Positions 8,844 through 17,206 of a stretch of DNA of 64,000 nt are shown piece after piece (position 1 is the first letter of the stretch; each line of letters begins with the position of its first letter). This DNA comes from Ramlibacter paludis. GTDB lineage: Bacteria > Pseudomonadota > Gammaproteobacteria > Burkholderiales > Burkholderiaceae_C. The notes under the pieces were generated by a model. That model was not told where the DNA came from. It made no database searches and worked only from the letters and a program-made list of their open reading frames with translations. Both the position numbers and the translations under genes were made by a program. The DNA is taken from the NCBI RefSeq assembly GCF_022012305.1, contig NZ_JAKLTM010000001.1, positions 620,001 to 684,000 on the forward strand, read 5' to 3'.

Positions 8844-10856
8844 ATGACGAAGAAGCTCTTCGAAGTCGACGATCTCTACCTGCACCAAAAGATCACCGAG
8901 GTAGCCTGCCGGCAGGGGACGGGCGAAGCAGCCTTTACCGTGCGCAGCGTCGACGCCCAGAAGGACGGCTACTTCTCGTGCATCTGGCTCGCTCCCCTGG
9001 ACGGATCGGCGCCGCCGCGCCAGGTGACCCATGGCCCGGGCGACGACAACTCGCCGCGCTGGTCGCCCCAAGGGGACCGGCTGGCCTTCATCTCCTCGCG
9101 CTCCGGCGTGCTGCAGCCTTACCTGCTGCCCCTGCAAGGCGGAGAGGCGCAGGCGCTGGGCCGGTTCGATTCGGCCGTGTCCGGCCTTTGCTGGGCCCCC
9201 GATGGCCAGTGGCTGGCGGTTACGGCTGCGGTGACGGTCGATCCCGACTGGCGCGGCAGCCGCGCCGCCGGCCGCAAGGCGAACCCGGGCCCCGCCGAAC
9301 TGGCCTGGAAGCTGCCGTACAAGAGCGACGGCATCGGCTACACGCTGCGGCGCGAGATCCACCTGTTCCGTCTCGATGCCAACACGGGCGAAAAGAAGCA
9401 GCTCACCGACGGCGCTTTCGACATCCTCGGTTTCGACATTTCCCCGGACGGCCAGCGCGTCGCGCAGGTGCGCACGCGCATCGGGCGCTTCGCGCACGCC
9501 ACGGACCTGTGGGTCAGCGACTCGGACGGCGGCAACGCGCGCCAGCTCACGAAGGACATCGCCACGGTGATGCAGCCGGTCTGGTCGCCCGACGGCCGCT
9601 GGATCGCCTTCACCGGCGCTCAGGCGGAAGGCGACGGTCGGATGGGCCTGTGGCTGCTGGATTTCGCCACCGGCAAGGTGCGCCGCGTCGGCAGCGACGA
9701 CCTGGAAGCGGCGGCGCCGGACGCCGTGCACTGGGGCGCCGACTCGCAGACGCTCCTGTTAGCGCAGGCCTCGCGCGGCCGCCATCCCATCGTCAAGCTG
9801 GAACTGGGCAGCGACAAGATCACTGAGCTGCGCGCCGGCGACCGCCAGCTCGGCGCCCTGGGCTTCGACGGCGAACGCTTCGCCTATCCGATCGAGTCCA
9901 TGACCGCGCCTTCCGACCTGTTCACCTGCATGGCCGACGGCAGCCAGGAAAAGCGGCTGAGCGACCTCAACTCCTGGTACCGCGAACGCGCGCCGCTGAC
10001 CTGCGAAGCGCGCACCTTCGAGGTGCCCGACGGCCGCGGCGGCAAGGAAACCATCCAGGGCTGGCTGCTGCGCGCCAAGGACCGGAAGGGTCCGCTGCCG
10101 CTGCTGAACGACGTGCACGGCGGCCCGGCCGCCTACGTGCAGCTCGATTACGACACCAACGTCTTCTGGCAGGTGCTGTGCGCGCAGGGCTGGGCGGTGC
10201 TGGCGCTCGACGCGGTGGGCTCGGCCAGCTACGGGCGCGAGTTCTGCGACCGCCTGGCGGGCCATTGGGGCGAGTACGACCTGCCGCAGCACCGGGCCGC
10301 GGTCGCGCAACTGCAGTGCGAAGGCCTGTGCGACGACCGCGTGGCCATCAGCGGCAAGTCCTACGGCGGGTACATGAGTGCCTGGGCCGTCGGCCACTGC
10401 GACGACTTCCGCGCGGCCGTCGTCATGGCGCCGGTAGGCAACATCGAGACGCACTACGGCACGTCCGATGGCGGCTACTACGCCGACCCGCTCTACATGG
10501 GCACGCCGGGTCACTTCGACCGCAAGCTCGCGCGCAAGCTGTCGCCGCTGCAATCGATCGAGCGCGCCACCACGCCGACGCTGTTCCTGCAGGGCAAGGA
10601 AGACGAGCGCTGCCCCAAGTGCCAGTCGGAAGAGCTTTTCGTGAGCATGCTGCGCGCCGGCGACACGCCCGCGGAGCTCGCGCTCTATGCCGGCGAAGAC
10701 CACCACTTCCTGGGCGAGGGCAAGCCCTCGGTGCGCGCCGACGCCGCCCAGCGCATCGTCGACTGGGTCACGCAGTACTGCAAGGCAGCGCCGGCCCAGC
10801 CGGCCGACAACGAACAACACGAGACGGAGTTATCGAGTGAGAGTACTGCTGGTTGA
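8844..10856 (+). CDS. S9-family serine peptidase (acylaminoacyl/dipeptidyl peptidase-like)
   Basis: 670 residues, cytosolic (no signal). The N-terminal two thirds is a WD40-like beta-propeller (repeated blocks such as SPDGRWIAFTG and SPQGDRLAFISS), which in this family filters short peptides. The C-terminal alpha/beta-hydrolase domain has the triad: Ser506 in GKSYGGYM, Asp587 in GKEDERCP and His620 in GEDHHF. It should cleave small peptides from their N-terminal side. The start at 8844 (MTKKLFEV) is preferred over upstream in-frame codons since the propeller begins right after it. Its last 20 bp overlap the response regulator gene that follows. Confidence 0.92.
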   Translation: MTKKLFEVDDLYLHQKITEVACRQGTGEAAFTVRSVDAQKDGYFSCIWLAPLDGSAPPRQVTHGPGDDNSPRWSPQGDRLAFISSRSGVLQPYLLPLQGGEAQALGRFDSAVSGLCWAPDGQWLAVTAAVTVDPDWRGSRAAGRKANPGPAELAWKLPYKSDGIGYTLRREIHLFRLDANTGEKKQLTDGAFDILGFDISPDGQRVAQVRTRIGRFAHATDLWVSDSDGGNARQLTKDIATVMQPVWSPDGRWIAFTGAQAEGDGRMGLWLLDFATGKVRRVGSDDLEAAAPDAVHWGADSQTLLLAQASRGRHPIVKLELGSDKITELRAGDRQLGALGFDGERFAYPIESMTAPSDLFTCMADGSQEKRLSDLNSWYRERAPLTCEARTFEVPDGRGGKETIQGWLLRAKDRKGPLPLLNDVHGGPAAYVQLDYDTNVFWQVLCAQGWAVLALDAVGSASYGREFCDRLAGHWGEYDLPQHRAAVAQLQCEGLCDDRVAISGKSYGGYMSAWAVGHCDDFRAAVVMAPVGNIETHYGTSDGGYYADPLYMGTPGHFDRKLARKLSPLQSIERATTPTLFLQGKEDERCPKCQSEELFVSMLRAGDTPAELALYAGEDHHFLGEGKPSVRADAAQRIVDWVTQYCKAAPAQPADNEQHETELSSESTAG

Positions 10857-11292
10857 AGACAACGCGCGGATGGCGGACGAGTTCCGCCGCATGCTGGAAT
10901 CCATGGAGCGCACCGAGGTCGTCGCGGTTGCGCGCACGCAGCAGGAGGCGCTGGCCTGGCTGCGCTTGCACCCCGATGGCTGGGACCTCGCGCTCGTCGA
11001 CCTGTTCCTGCAGCAGGGCCACGGCTTCGAGGTGCTGCGCCATTGCCGCAAGCTGCGGCGCGACCAGCGCGCCGTCGTCGTCACCAACTACACCCGCGAC
11101 CCGGTGCGCGAGCACGCCCGCCAGGCCGGCGCCGACGCGGTGTTCGACAAATCCTTCGAACTCGACGCGCTGGTGGATTACTGCGTCGAGTTCTGCCGCA
11201 GCCTCGACGCCCGCTTCCGCCCTCCGGGCGGCTTGGCCGCAGTGAGCCATGCGGCCCACCAGCGGCACGCGCGGCCGCGTACGTTGCGCTGA
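10837..11292 (+). CDS. Single-domain response regulator (receiver only)
   Basis: A 151-residue protein consisting of one receiver domain: acidic pocket VEDN at the N-terminus, phosphoacceptor Asp55 in LALVDLFL, conserved Thr in VVVTNYT and Lys in VFDKSFE. No output domain follows; the C-terminal 25 residues are low-complexity and basic. The GTG start at 10837 has GACGGAG just upstream and lies inside the end of the peptidase gene, a 20-bp overlap that suggests coupled translation. Such stand-alone receivers act by protein contact or as phosphate relays. No histidine kinase is beside it, so the partner is not known. Confidence 0.88.
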   Translation: MRVLLVEDNARMADEFRRMLESMERTEVVAVARTQQEALAWLRLHPDGWDLALVDLFLQQGHGFEVLRHCRKLRRDQRAVVVTNYTRDPVREHARQAGADAVFDKSFELDALVDYCVEFCRSLDARFRPPGGLAAVSHAAHQRHARPRTLR

Positions 11293-11338
11293 TCCCGAGG
11301 CCCGAAAGCCCCGCGTCAGCAGCCGCCAAATTGCCTGC

Positions 11339-11344
11339 TATAAT
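11339..11344 (+). promoter_or_regulatory. -10 box of tRNA-Arg
   Basis: A perfect TATAAT ends 12 bp before the mature tRNA start. No good -35 match is visible at the usual distance. Confidence 0.6.
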
Positions 11345-11356
11345 CTCGAGCTCTGC

Positions 11357-11433
11357 GCGGCTGTAGCTCAGTTGGATAGAGTACTTGGCTACGAACCAAG
11401 GGGTCGTGGGTTCGAATCCTGCCAGCCGCACCA
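11357..11433 (+). tRNA. tRNA-Arg(ACG)
   Basis: 77-nt cloverleaf with encoded CCA. Acceptor GCGGCTG/CAGCCGC, anticodon stem CTTGG/CCAAG with loop CTACGAA, T-loop GTTCGAATC. The ACG anticodon is edited to ICG in bacteria and reads CGU, CGC and CGA. Confidence 0.96.
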
Positions 11434-11511
11434 GAACCTTTCCGAATGGCCTGGAAGCTTCACCGCTTCCAGGCCATTTCCGTTGCGCGAGCCGACGATA
11501 ATCGGCGCCCC

Positions 11512-12513
11512 ATGCACCTCAAGGTCGGCGAACTCGCGCGGCGCACCGGCCTCACGGTGCGCACGCTCCACCATTACGACGAAATCGGCCTGCTCAAGCC
11601 TTCGGGCCGCAGCGAGTCCGGCTACCGCATGTACGACGCGCAGGACGTCGCCCGGCTGCATGCGATCCAGGCCCTGCGCTACATGCGGATGCCGCTGGCG
11701 GAGATCGGACCCCTGTTGGACGGCCGGCACGCCAGGCCGGAAGCGATCATCGACGAGCAGATGCGGGCGCTGCAGCGGCAGATCCGCGAGGCGACCGAGC
11801 TGCACGACCGGCTGGCGCTGCTGCGCGAGGGCATCCTGGCCGGCAAGGCCCTGGACATCGCCGACTGGGTGGAAAGCCTGCAGCGGATGGCGACCTTCGG
11901 CAAGTACTTCAGCGCCGGCGAACTCAAGTCCATCTTCACCCGCTACGCCGAGGTCCAGCGCGAATGGCTGGCCCTGCAGCCCGAGGTGCGGGCGCATATG
12001 GAGGCCGGCGGTGCGATCGATTCGCCGGCGGGCCAGGCGCTCACGCGGCGCTGGATGCAGCTGATGATGCGCTGGATGCGCGGCGACTTCGCGCTGATGG
12101 AGCGCTGGGGCGCGATGTACCGCGAGGAACCCTCGGCGCACGGCATGCACGGCGCGCCGCCGGCGGACATGATCGCCTACATGGAGGGCGCGATCGCCTG
12201 GCGCTACCGGCTGCTGTGCACGCACTTCGACGAGGCCGAGATCAAGGCCGTGGGTTACGTCCCGGACGCCGAGTTCGCCGCCATCGAGGCGGCCGGGCAG
12301 AAGCTGCTGGCGGCAGGCGCCAGCCCGCGCAGCCGGCCGGCCCGGGCGCTCTTCGCGCGCTGGGCGGAACTGACCGAGCGCACCTCCGGCGGCAACGCCG
12401 CGATCCGCCGCAAGCTGCAGACGATGCACCTGGCCGATCCGCTGCTGCTGGCCGGGCATCCGCTCGGACCGGAGGTGCGGCGTTTCCTGCAGGCCGCCGG
12501 CGAAAGCGCTTGA
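11512..12513 (+). CDS. MerR-family transcriptional regulator with large effector domain
   Basis: 333 residues. The first 70 are a clear MerR winged helix (KVGELARRTGLTVRTLHHYD, then EIGLLKPS, YR.YD..D.ARL), followed by the coiled-coil dimerisation helix with many Arg/Gln/Leu residues. The remaining 200 residues form a helical effector domain rich in Trp and Met, resembling TipA-type antibiotic-recognition domains in layout only. The ATG at 11512 is the first codon of the HTH and is preferred. It is 51 bp upstream of the MFS transporter gene on the same strand, so it may control that exporter in response to a small hydrophobic compound; this is an inference from position. Confidence 0.88.
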   Translation: MHLKVGELARRTGLTVRTLHHYDEIGLLKPSGRSESGYRMYDAQDVARLHAIQALRYMRMPLAEIGPLLDGRHARPEAIIDEQMRALQRQIREATELHDRLALLREGILAGKALDIADWVESLQRMATFGKYFSAGELKSIFTRYAEVQREWLALQPEVRAHMEAGGAIDSPAGQALTRRWMQLMMRWMRGDFALMERWGAMYREEPSAHGMHGAPPADMIAYMEGAIAWRYRLLCTHFDEAEIKAVGYVPDAEFAAIEAAGQKLLAAGASPRSRPARALFARWAELTERTSGGNAAIRRKLQTMHLADPLLLAGHPLGPEVRRFLQAAGESA

Positions 12514-12564
12514 CCCTCACGTAACGTGAGGCCCGAAAGTGGATCCCGTCCCAGGAGGATCCAC

Positions 12565-13845
12565 ATGCAAACAACGACCAACCCGCGCGCCGAGCTGCTG
12601 CGCGACCCCAACTTCCGCTGGCTGATGGCCGGCAGCGCGGTGTCGCTGCTGGGCGACCAGTTCACCCTGATCGCCTTGCCCTGGCTGGTGCTGCGCATCA
12701 CCGGCGACACCGCGGCGCTCGGCCTGGTGCTGGCGCTGATCGGCGTGCCGCGCGCGCTGTTCATCCTGGTGGGCGGCGCGGTGGTCGACCGGTTCTCGCC
12801 GTACCGCGTCCTGATGCTGACCAAGTATGTCAACGCGGTGCTGCTGGCCGTGCTGGCCGTCGGCGTGTACCTGGGCGCGCCGCCCTTGCCGGCGCTCTAT
12901 GCGCTGGCGCTCGCGCTGGGCCTGGCCAGCGCCTTCAGCATTCCGTCCGGCACGTCGCTGCTGCCGCACGCGCTGCAGCCGCGTTTCCTGGCTGCCGCTA
13001 ACGGCGTGATGATGGGACTGCGGCAACTGAGCTTCTTCATCGGCCCGATGGCCGCCGGCCTCTTGATCGCGCTGTTCGGCGATGGCGGCGGTGGCGCGGT
13101 GCGGCAGCCGACCGGCATCGCCCTGGCCTTCGCGGTCGATGCCTTCAGCTTCGCGCTGTCGGCATGGACGCTCGCGCGCGTCCGGCTGCATGCGGCGCCC
13201 GCGCCCGCCAAGGCGAACGCAACGCTCGGTTCGGCGATCGCCGAAGGGCTGCGCAACGTCGGCCGCGACCGCGAGCTGCGGGCCTGTTATCTCTACTGGA
13301 CGGCGGTGGCGCTGCTGGTGCTGGGGCCGCTGCAGATCGCGCTGCCGGTGCTGGCGCAAAGCCTGCCGCAGCTGGGTGCTTCGGCGCTGGGCCTGATGGC
13401 CGGCGCGCACGGCGGCGGCACGCTGCTCGGGATGCTGCTTTCCGGCGCGCGGCGCCTGCGCATCGGCACGCTGGGCACCAGCCTGCTGCTGGCCGACGTG
13501 GTGATGGGGCTGCTGTTCGTGCCCATGGGCCACATCACGGCGACGGCGCAGGGTGTGGCGCTGATGCTGGCGGTCGGCGTGCTGGGCGGCTTCATGCAGG
13601 TGGCGGTGTTCACATGGATCCAGCGCCGCGTCGCGCCGGCGATGCTGGGCCGCGCCATGAGCCTGTTCATGTTCATCTTCATGGGGCTCGTGCCGCTGGC
13701 GGCGGCCGTCACGGGCTGGGTGCTGCACCACGTGTCGCTGGCCACTCTGTTCAGCGCCTGCGGCCTGCTGCTGGTGGCGGTGGCCGCGATCGCCTGGGTG
13801 GCGTCGCCGGTGCGGCGCATCGACGATGCGCTGCAGCCGGCCTGA
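12565..13845 (+). CDS. MFS transporter (enterobactin-exporter/MFS_3 type)
   Basis: 426-residue inner-membrane protein with about 12 hydrophobic helices. It opens with NPRAELLRDPNFRWLMAGSAVSLLGDQ, the typical start of the EntS-like group, and has the MFS loop signature in GGAVVDRFSPYRVL after helix 2. An AGGAGG lies 7 bases before the ATG at 12565 and fixes the start. Substrates of the group include siderophores and macrolides. The MerR gene just upstream suggests drug- or metabolite-inducible export. The specific substrate cannot be read from sequence. Confidence 0.9.
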   Translation: MQTTTNPRAELLRDPNFRWLMAGSAVSLLGDQFTLIALPWLVLRITGDTAALGLVLALIGVPRALFILVGGAVVDRFSPYRVLMLTKYVNAVLLAVLAVGVYLGAPPLPALYALALALGLASAFSIPSGTSLLPHALQPRFLAAANGVMMGLRQLSFFIGPMAAGLLIALFGDGGGGAVRQPTGIALAFAVDAFSFALSAWTLARVRLHAAPAPAKANATLGSAIAEGLRNVGRDRELRACYLYWTAVALLVLGPLQIALPVLAQSLPQLGASALGLMAGAHGGGTLLGMLLSGARRLRIGTLGTSLLLADVVMGLLFVPMGHITATAQGVALMLAVGVLGGFMQVAVFTWIQRRVAPAMLGRAMSLFMFIFMGLVPLAAAVTGWVLHHVSLATLFSACGLLLVAVAAIAWVASPVRRIDDALQPA

Positions 13846-13847
13846 GC

Positions 13848-14225
13848 TCAGGCGCCGGCTTCCGCGTGCGCGGGCTGGTCGCTGCGCACCCAGTGCTCGG
13901 CATCACGCAGGTCCGTGAAGGTCGAGTAGGTTAGGCCGGCCTGCGCGGCGAAGCGGCTGCGCACGCATTCGTGTTTCAGGCTGGAAATCACGCAGGCCAC
14001 GCGCAGGCCGCGGAAGGCGTTCGCCACCATGGTTTCCAGCTGACGCTTTTCCGCTTCGTCCAGCCGCGAGGTGGCCGCCAGCAGGTCGAGGACGACCTCG
14101 ACGCTGGACGTCCGGCGCGCTTCCTCCGAGACCATCGCTGCCAGCCCGCACAGGTCGACGAGGTCGGCATCGCCGGTCGCAGTGCAGAGCAGGTACCGGT
14201 CACGCGAAACGCTGACGGTGAACAT
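13848..14225 (-). CDS. STAS/SpoIIAA-like small protein
   Basis: 125 residues, soluble. It begins with three short beta strands (VSVSRDRYLLCTATGDADL), then a helix with EEARR, the strand VEVVLDLLAATSRLD and a helix ending in the strand RVACVISS, which fits the beta-alpha fold of SpoIIAA/STAS-like domains; the DxxGDADL-like opening is common in the SpoIIAA-like group. A role in sensing or regulation is possible but nothing specific is visible. It is convergent with the MFS gene, with 2 bp between their stops. The family call is moderate. Confidence 0.7.
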   Translation of the reverse strand: MFTVSVSRDRYLLCTATGDADLVDLCGLAAMVSEEARRTSSVEVVLDLLAATSRLDEAEKRQLETMVANAFRGLRVACVISSLKHECVRSRFAAQAGLTYSTFTDLRDAEHWVRSDQPAHAEAGA

Positions 14226-14429
14226 GTGCGGCTTTCCCGAGTTGCCCTGTCCTTACCTTAGCGGCCACGGCGCTGGCGCGTCGTAGGAAGCGGTCCAAGG
14301 ATGAGCGCACGGGGCGGACGGATTCCACGAAAGTACCGAAAAATGCGCCGCCCCTGCTGGGCATTGGCGGCCCCCTTGGGACCAACGTCCCATAGGCCGC
14401 CGCGACGGCTGAGGCGAACATGGCGCCCC

Positions 14430-15491
14430 ATGGCACGCACCGTGGTCCGCGCGGCGGCGCTCATCCTCCTTGTGGCGCTCGGAGGATGCGCCAGCGTGGG
14501 CCCGCCGACGCTGCCGCGCGACCGGCTGGCCTACGTTTCCGCACTGTCCGAATCCTGGAAGCAGCAGATGCTGCTGAACCTGGTGCGGCTGCGGTACGGC
14601 GATGTCCCCGTCTTCCTGGACGTCACTTCGATCATCAATGCCTATTCGCTGGAGAGCGAGGTCAACGGCGCCGCGCAATACGCGCCGCCGGGCCGGGGCG
14701 ACACCTTCCTGGGGTTCGGCGGCAGCGCGCGCTACGCCGAGCGCCCGACCATCAGCTACGTGCCGCTCATGGGCGACAAGTTCGCCAAGGGCATCATGGC
14801 GCCGATCCCGGTGCCCGCGATCCTGCTGCTGGTGGAGAGCGGCTACCAGGCCGACGTGGTGCTGCGTTTCGCGCTGAACGCCATCAACGGAATGGCCAAC
14901 GCGAATGCCGGCGCTTCCACGCGCGCGGGCGATCCGCGTTTCCTGGAGCTCATAGGCTTGCTGCGGGAAGAACAGGCTGCTGGCGGCCTGGGCTTCGAGG
15001 CCAAGCAGGAGGGCAGCCGCAGCCGCACGCTCATGCTGCTGCGCGAGCCGCTCGATGCGGCGATGGCCGAGCGGCACCGGCGCATCCGCGAATTGCTGGG
15101 CCTGCAGCCGGGCCTGCGCGAATACGACGTGGCCTTCGGCTCCTTCCCCGGTGGCGGGACGGAGGTCGCGATCCTCAGCCGCTCGATCCTGCAGGTGATG
15201 CTCGACGTGGCCTCACGCATCGAGGCACCGCCCGGTGAAGACGCGCAAGGCATCCTGCCGCCCCCCACGGAAGTAGCCGGCGCACGATTGCCGCCATCGG
15301 TGCGGGTGCGCTCGGGCCTCGAGCGGCCGGGCGATGCCTTCGTCTCCGTGCAATACCGGGGGCACTGGTTCTGGATCGCCGACGGCGAGTACCGCTCGAA
15401 GGCGGCCTTCAGCTTCCTGATGCTGCTGTTCTCGCTGACGGAAACCTCCACGGCGCAGACGGCGCCGGTGGTGACGGTGCCGGCGCGCTAG
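14430..15491 (+). CDS. Uncharacterised lipoprotein, 353 residues
   Basis: The ATG at 14430 gives a lipoprotein signal (MARTVVRAAALILLVALGGC, lipobox ALGGC). An upstream in-frame ATG at 14301 would put 43 Arg-rich residues before it and is unlikely. The mature protein has a region resembling conserved hypothetical lipoproteins of proteobacteria (KQQMLLNLVRLRYGDVPVFLDV), then a helical middle and a C-terminal FWIADGEYRSKAAFSFLMLLFSL. I know no function. It is convergent with the decarboxylase operon, overlapping its last gene by 4 bp at 15488-15491. Confidence 0.85.
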   Translation: MARTVVRAAALILLVALGGCASVGPPTLPRDRLAYVSALSESWKQQMLLNLVRLRYGDVPVFLDVTSIINAYSLESEVNGAAQYAPPGRGDTFLGFGGSARYAERPTISYVPLMGDKFAKGIMAPIPVPAILLLVESGYQADVVLRFALNAINGMANANAGASTRAGDPRFLELIGLLREEQAAGGLGFEAKQEGSRSRTLMLLREPLDAAMAERHRRIRELLGLQPGLREYDVAFGSFPGGGTEVAILSRSILQVMLDVASRIEAPPGEDAQGILPPPTEVAGARLPPSVRVRSGLERPGDAFVSVQYRGHWFWIADGEYRSKAAFSFLMLLFSLTETSTAQTAPVVTVPAR

Positions 15492-16207
15492 AGCAGCACG
15501 TCGAACAGGCGGCCGAAGCCCTTGCTGCGCGGATCCCAGCCGCCCAGGCGCACCACGTCCCAGAAGCCCGCGGGCGAACTGGCGGTGACCGGCAGGCCGA
15601 GCTCGCGTTCCAGCTGCCGGATCGCATCCAGCGTCAGCAAGCCGCCGCAGGAAATGAAGATGCCGTCTGCGGTGGGGTCGCGCAGGTAGACCTTGCGCGA
15701 GAGTTCGACCAGGGCACGCGTCGACACCTCACCCACTTCCTTGACGCCGGTGATGGACATGCCTTCGATGGCGGTCACGGTGAAGCCCGCGTGCTCGAGA
15801 TAGGCGACGAGCTTGTCGTTCAGCTCGTCGATGTACGAGGTGGCGACCGCCACGCGCCGGATGCCCAGGCGGCGCAGCGCGGCGACGATGGCATGGCTCA
15901 TCGTGGTGCAGGGAACGCCGGTCGCTTCCTGCATGGCCGCGCGCAAGGACTCGGTGAACTCCGGGCCGCGGTAGAAGCTGATGGACGTGCCCATGAGCGA
16001 GATCACGTCGGCGCCGGCGGCACGCAGTTCGCGCGCCTTGTCCAGCACGGTGTCGATCACCGGCGCGAAGCCCTCGGGCGACACGCCGCCGATGCCGAGC
16101 CCGCGCGCGATGAAGCGGTAGCGCGATCCATACAGATCCGCCGCGTCCTGCGGCACCTGGCCGTGCGCGGGCGGGACGATGAGGCCGATGACGGGGGTGC
16201 CGGCCAT
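15488..16207 (-). CDS. Arylmalonate decarboxylase-like enzyme (Asp/Glu racemase superfamily)
   Basis: 239 residues, the size of arylmalonate decarboxylase (240). The key positions match that enzyme with an offset of one: SLMGTSISFYRG (Gly73, the dioxyanion pocket) and DGIFISCGGLLTLDA (Cys187, the proton-donating cysteine that corresponds to Cys188). Other shared blocks are IVPPAHG at the N-terminus, ATGVPCTTMS, and SSPAGFWDVVRL. The first racemase cysteine is replaced by Gly, as expected for a decarboxylase rather than a racemase. The ATG overlaps the stop of the receptor gene by one base. Likely role: decarboxylation of a substituted malonate brought in by the neighbouring receptor system. 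A maleate isomerase-type activity is less likely given the motifs. Confidence 0.87.
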   Translation of the reverse strand: MAGTPVIGLIVPPAHGQVPQDAADLYGSRYRFIARGLGIGGVSPEGFAPVIDTVLDKARELRAAGADVISLMGTSISFYRGPEFTESLRAAMQEATGVPCTTMSHAIVAALRRLGIRRVAVATSYIDELNDKLVAYLEHAGFTVTAIEGMSITGVKEVGEVSTRALVELSRKVYLRDPTADGIFISCGGLLTLDAIRQLERELGLPVTASSPAGFWDVVRLGGWDPRSKGFGRLFDVLL

Positions 16208-17178
16208 CACTCCGCCGAAATCTTCTGCGCCTTGATGATGCGCGCCCACTCGGTGGATTCGCGCGCCATCTCGGTGGCGAGCTGCTGCGGCGGCATGTAG
16301 GCTGGAACCGCGCCTTGTGCGGCGGCAGCCTGCGCGAGGTCGGCGCTCGCGAGCACGGTGCGCACCGCCTCGTTCAGCTTCTCGACGACGGCAGCGGGCG
16401 TGCCCGCGGGCGCCAGCAGCATCAGGCGCGGCGCCACGTTGAAGCCGGGGAGGGCGTCGGCCAGCGCCGGCACGTTCTCCGCGCCGGGCAGCTTGCCCGT
16501 GTTCATCAGGGCGATGGGACGCAGCTTGCCCGCCTTGGCCTGCGCGAGGCCGGCCGCGGCGCTGACCACGCCGAAGGGGACCTGCCCGCTGATCACGTCC
16601 GGCACGATCTGCGCCGCGCCGCGGTAGGGGATGTGGACGATAAAGGTGTCCGTCTTCGCCTTCAGCAGCTCGAAGCCCAGGTGGTGCACCGTGCCGACGC
16701 CCGAGGTCGCATAGGAATAGCGGCCCGGGTTGCCCTTGAGCAGCGCGATCAGCTCTTTCGGGTTGTTGGCCTTGATGTTGTTGTTGGCGACGATCATCAG
16801 CGGCGCGACGAACACGCCGGCCACCGGGGTGAAGACCTTCAGCGGATCCACCGACGCCCGCGGCTGCAGGTGCGAAGCGATCAGCATGCCGCTTTCGCCC
16901 AGCAGCAGCGTGTAGCCGTCGGCGGGCGACTTGGCCACCGTGTCGGCGGCGATCATGCCGGTGGCGCCGGCCTTGTTCTCCACCACCACCTGCTGCCCCA
17001 GCAGCGCGGGCAGGCGCGAGGACAGCATGCGCGCGATGGCATCGACACCGCCGCCGGCGGCATAACCCACCATCAGCTTGATCGGGCGGTTCGGAAAGGC
17101 CTGCGCGCCGGCGAGCGGCGCGGCCAGGGCCAGCGCGGTGGCGATCACGGCGCCGCGGCGGGAAAGAAGGAATCGCAA
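16207..17178 (-). CDS. Tripartite tricarboxylate-type solute receptor (Bug protein)
   Basis: 323-residue periplasmic binding protein. It starts at a TTG (17178) with AGGAG 8 bases upstream; the product then opens with a normal Sec signal (RFLLSRRGAVIATALALAAPLAGAQA). The mature part shows the family pattern FPNRPIKLMVGYAAGGGVDAIAR, VVVENKAGATGMIAAD, SPADGYTLLL, HIPYRGAAQ. Bug receptors bind carboxylic acids. It lies between the enolase-superfamily gene and the decarboxylase gene in one operon, so its ligand is probably their substrate. No TctA/TctB membrane genes are nearby, which is common for these receptors in Burkholderiales. Confidence 0.92.
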   Translation of the reverse strand: MRFLLSRRGAVIATALALAAPLAGAQAFPNRPIKLMVGYAAGGGVDAIARMLSSRLPALLGQQVVVENKAGATGMIAADTVAKSPADGYTLLLGESGMLIASHLQPRASVDPLKVFTPVAGVFVAPLMIVANNNIKANNPKELIALLKGNPGRYSYATSGVGTVHHLGFELLKAKTDTFIVHIPYRGAAQIVPDVISGQVPFGVVSAAAGLAQAKAGKLRPIALMNTGKLPGAENVPALADALPGFNVAPRLMLLAPAGTPAAVVEKLNEAVRTVLASADLAQAAAAQGAVPAYMPPQQLATEMARESTEWARIIKAQKISAE

Positions 17179-17206
17179 AGCTTGTCTCCTGTGTTCGTTG
17201 TCGTTG

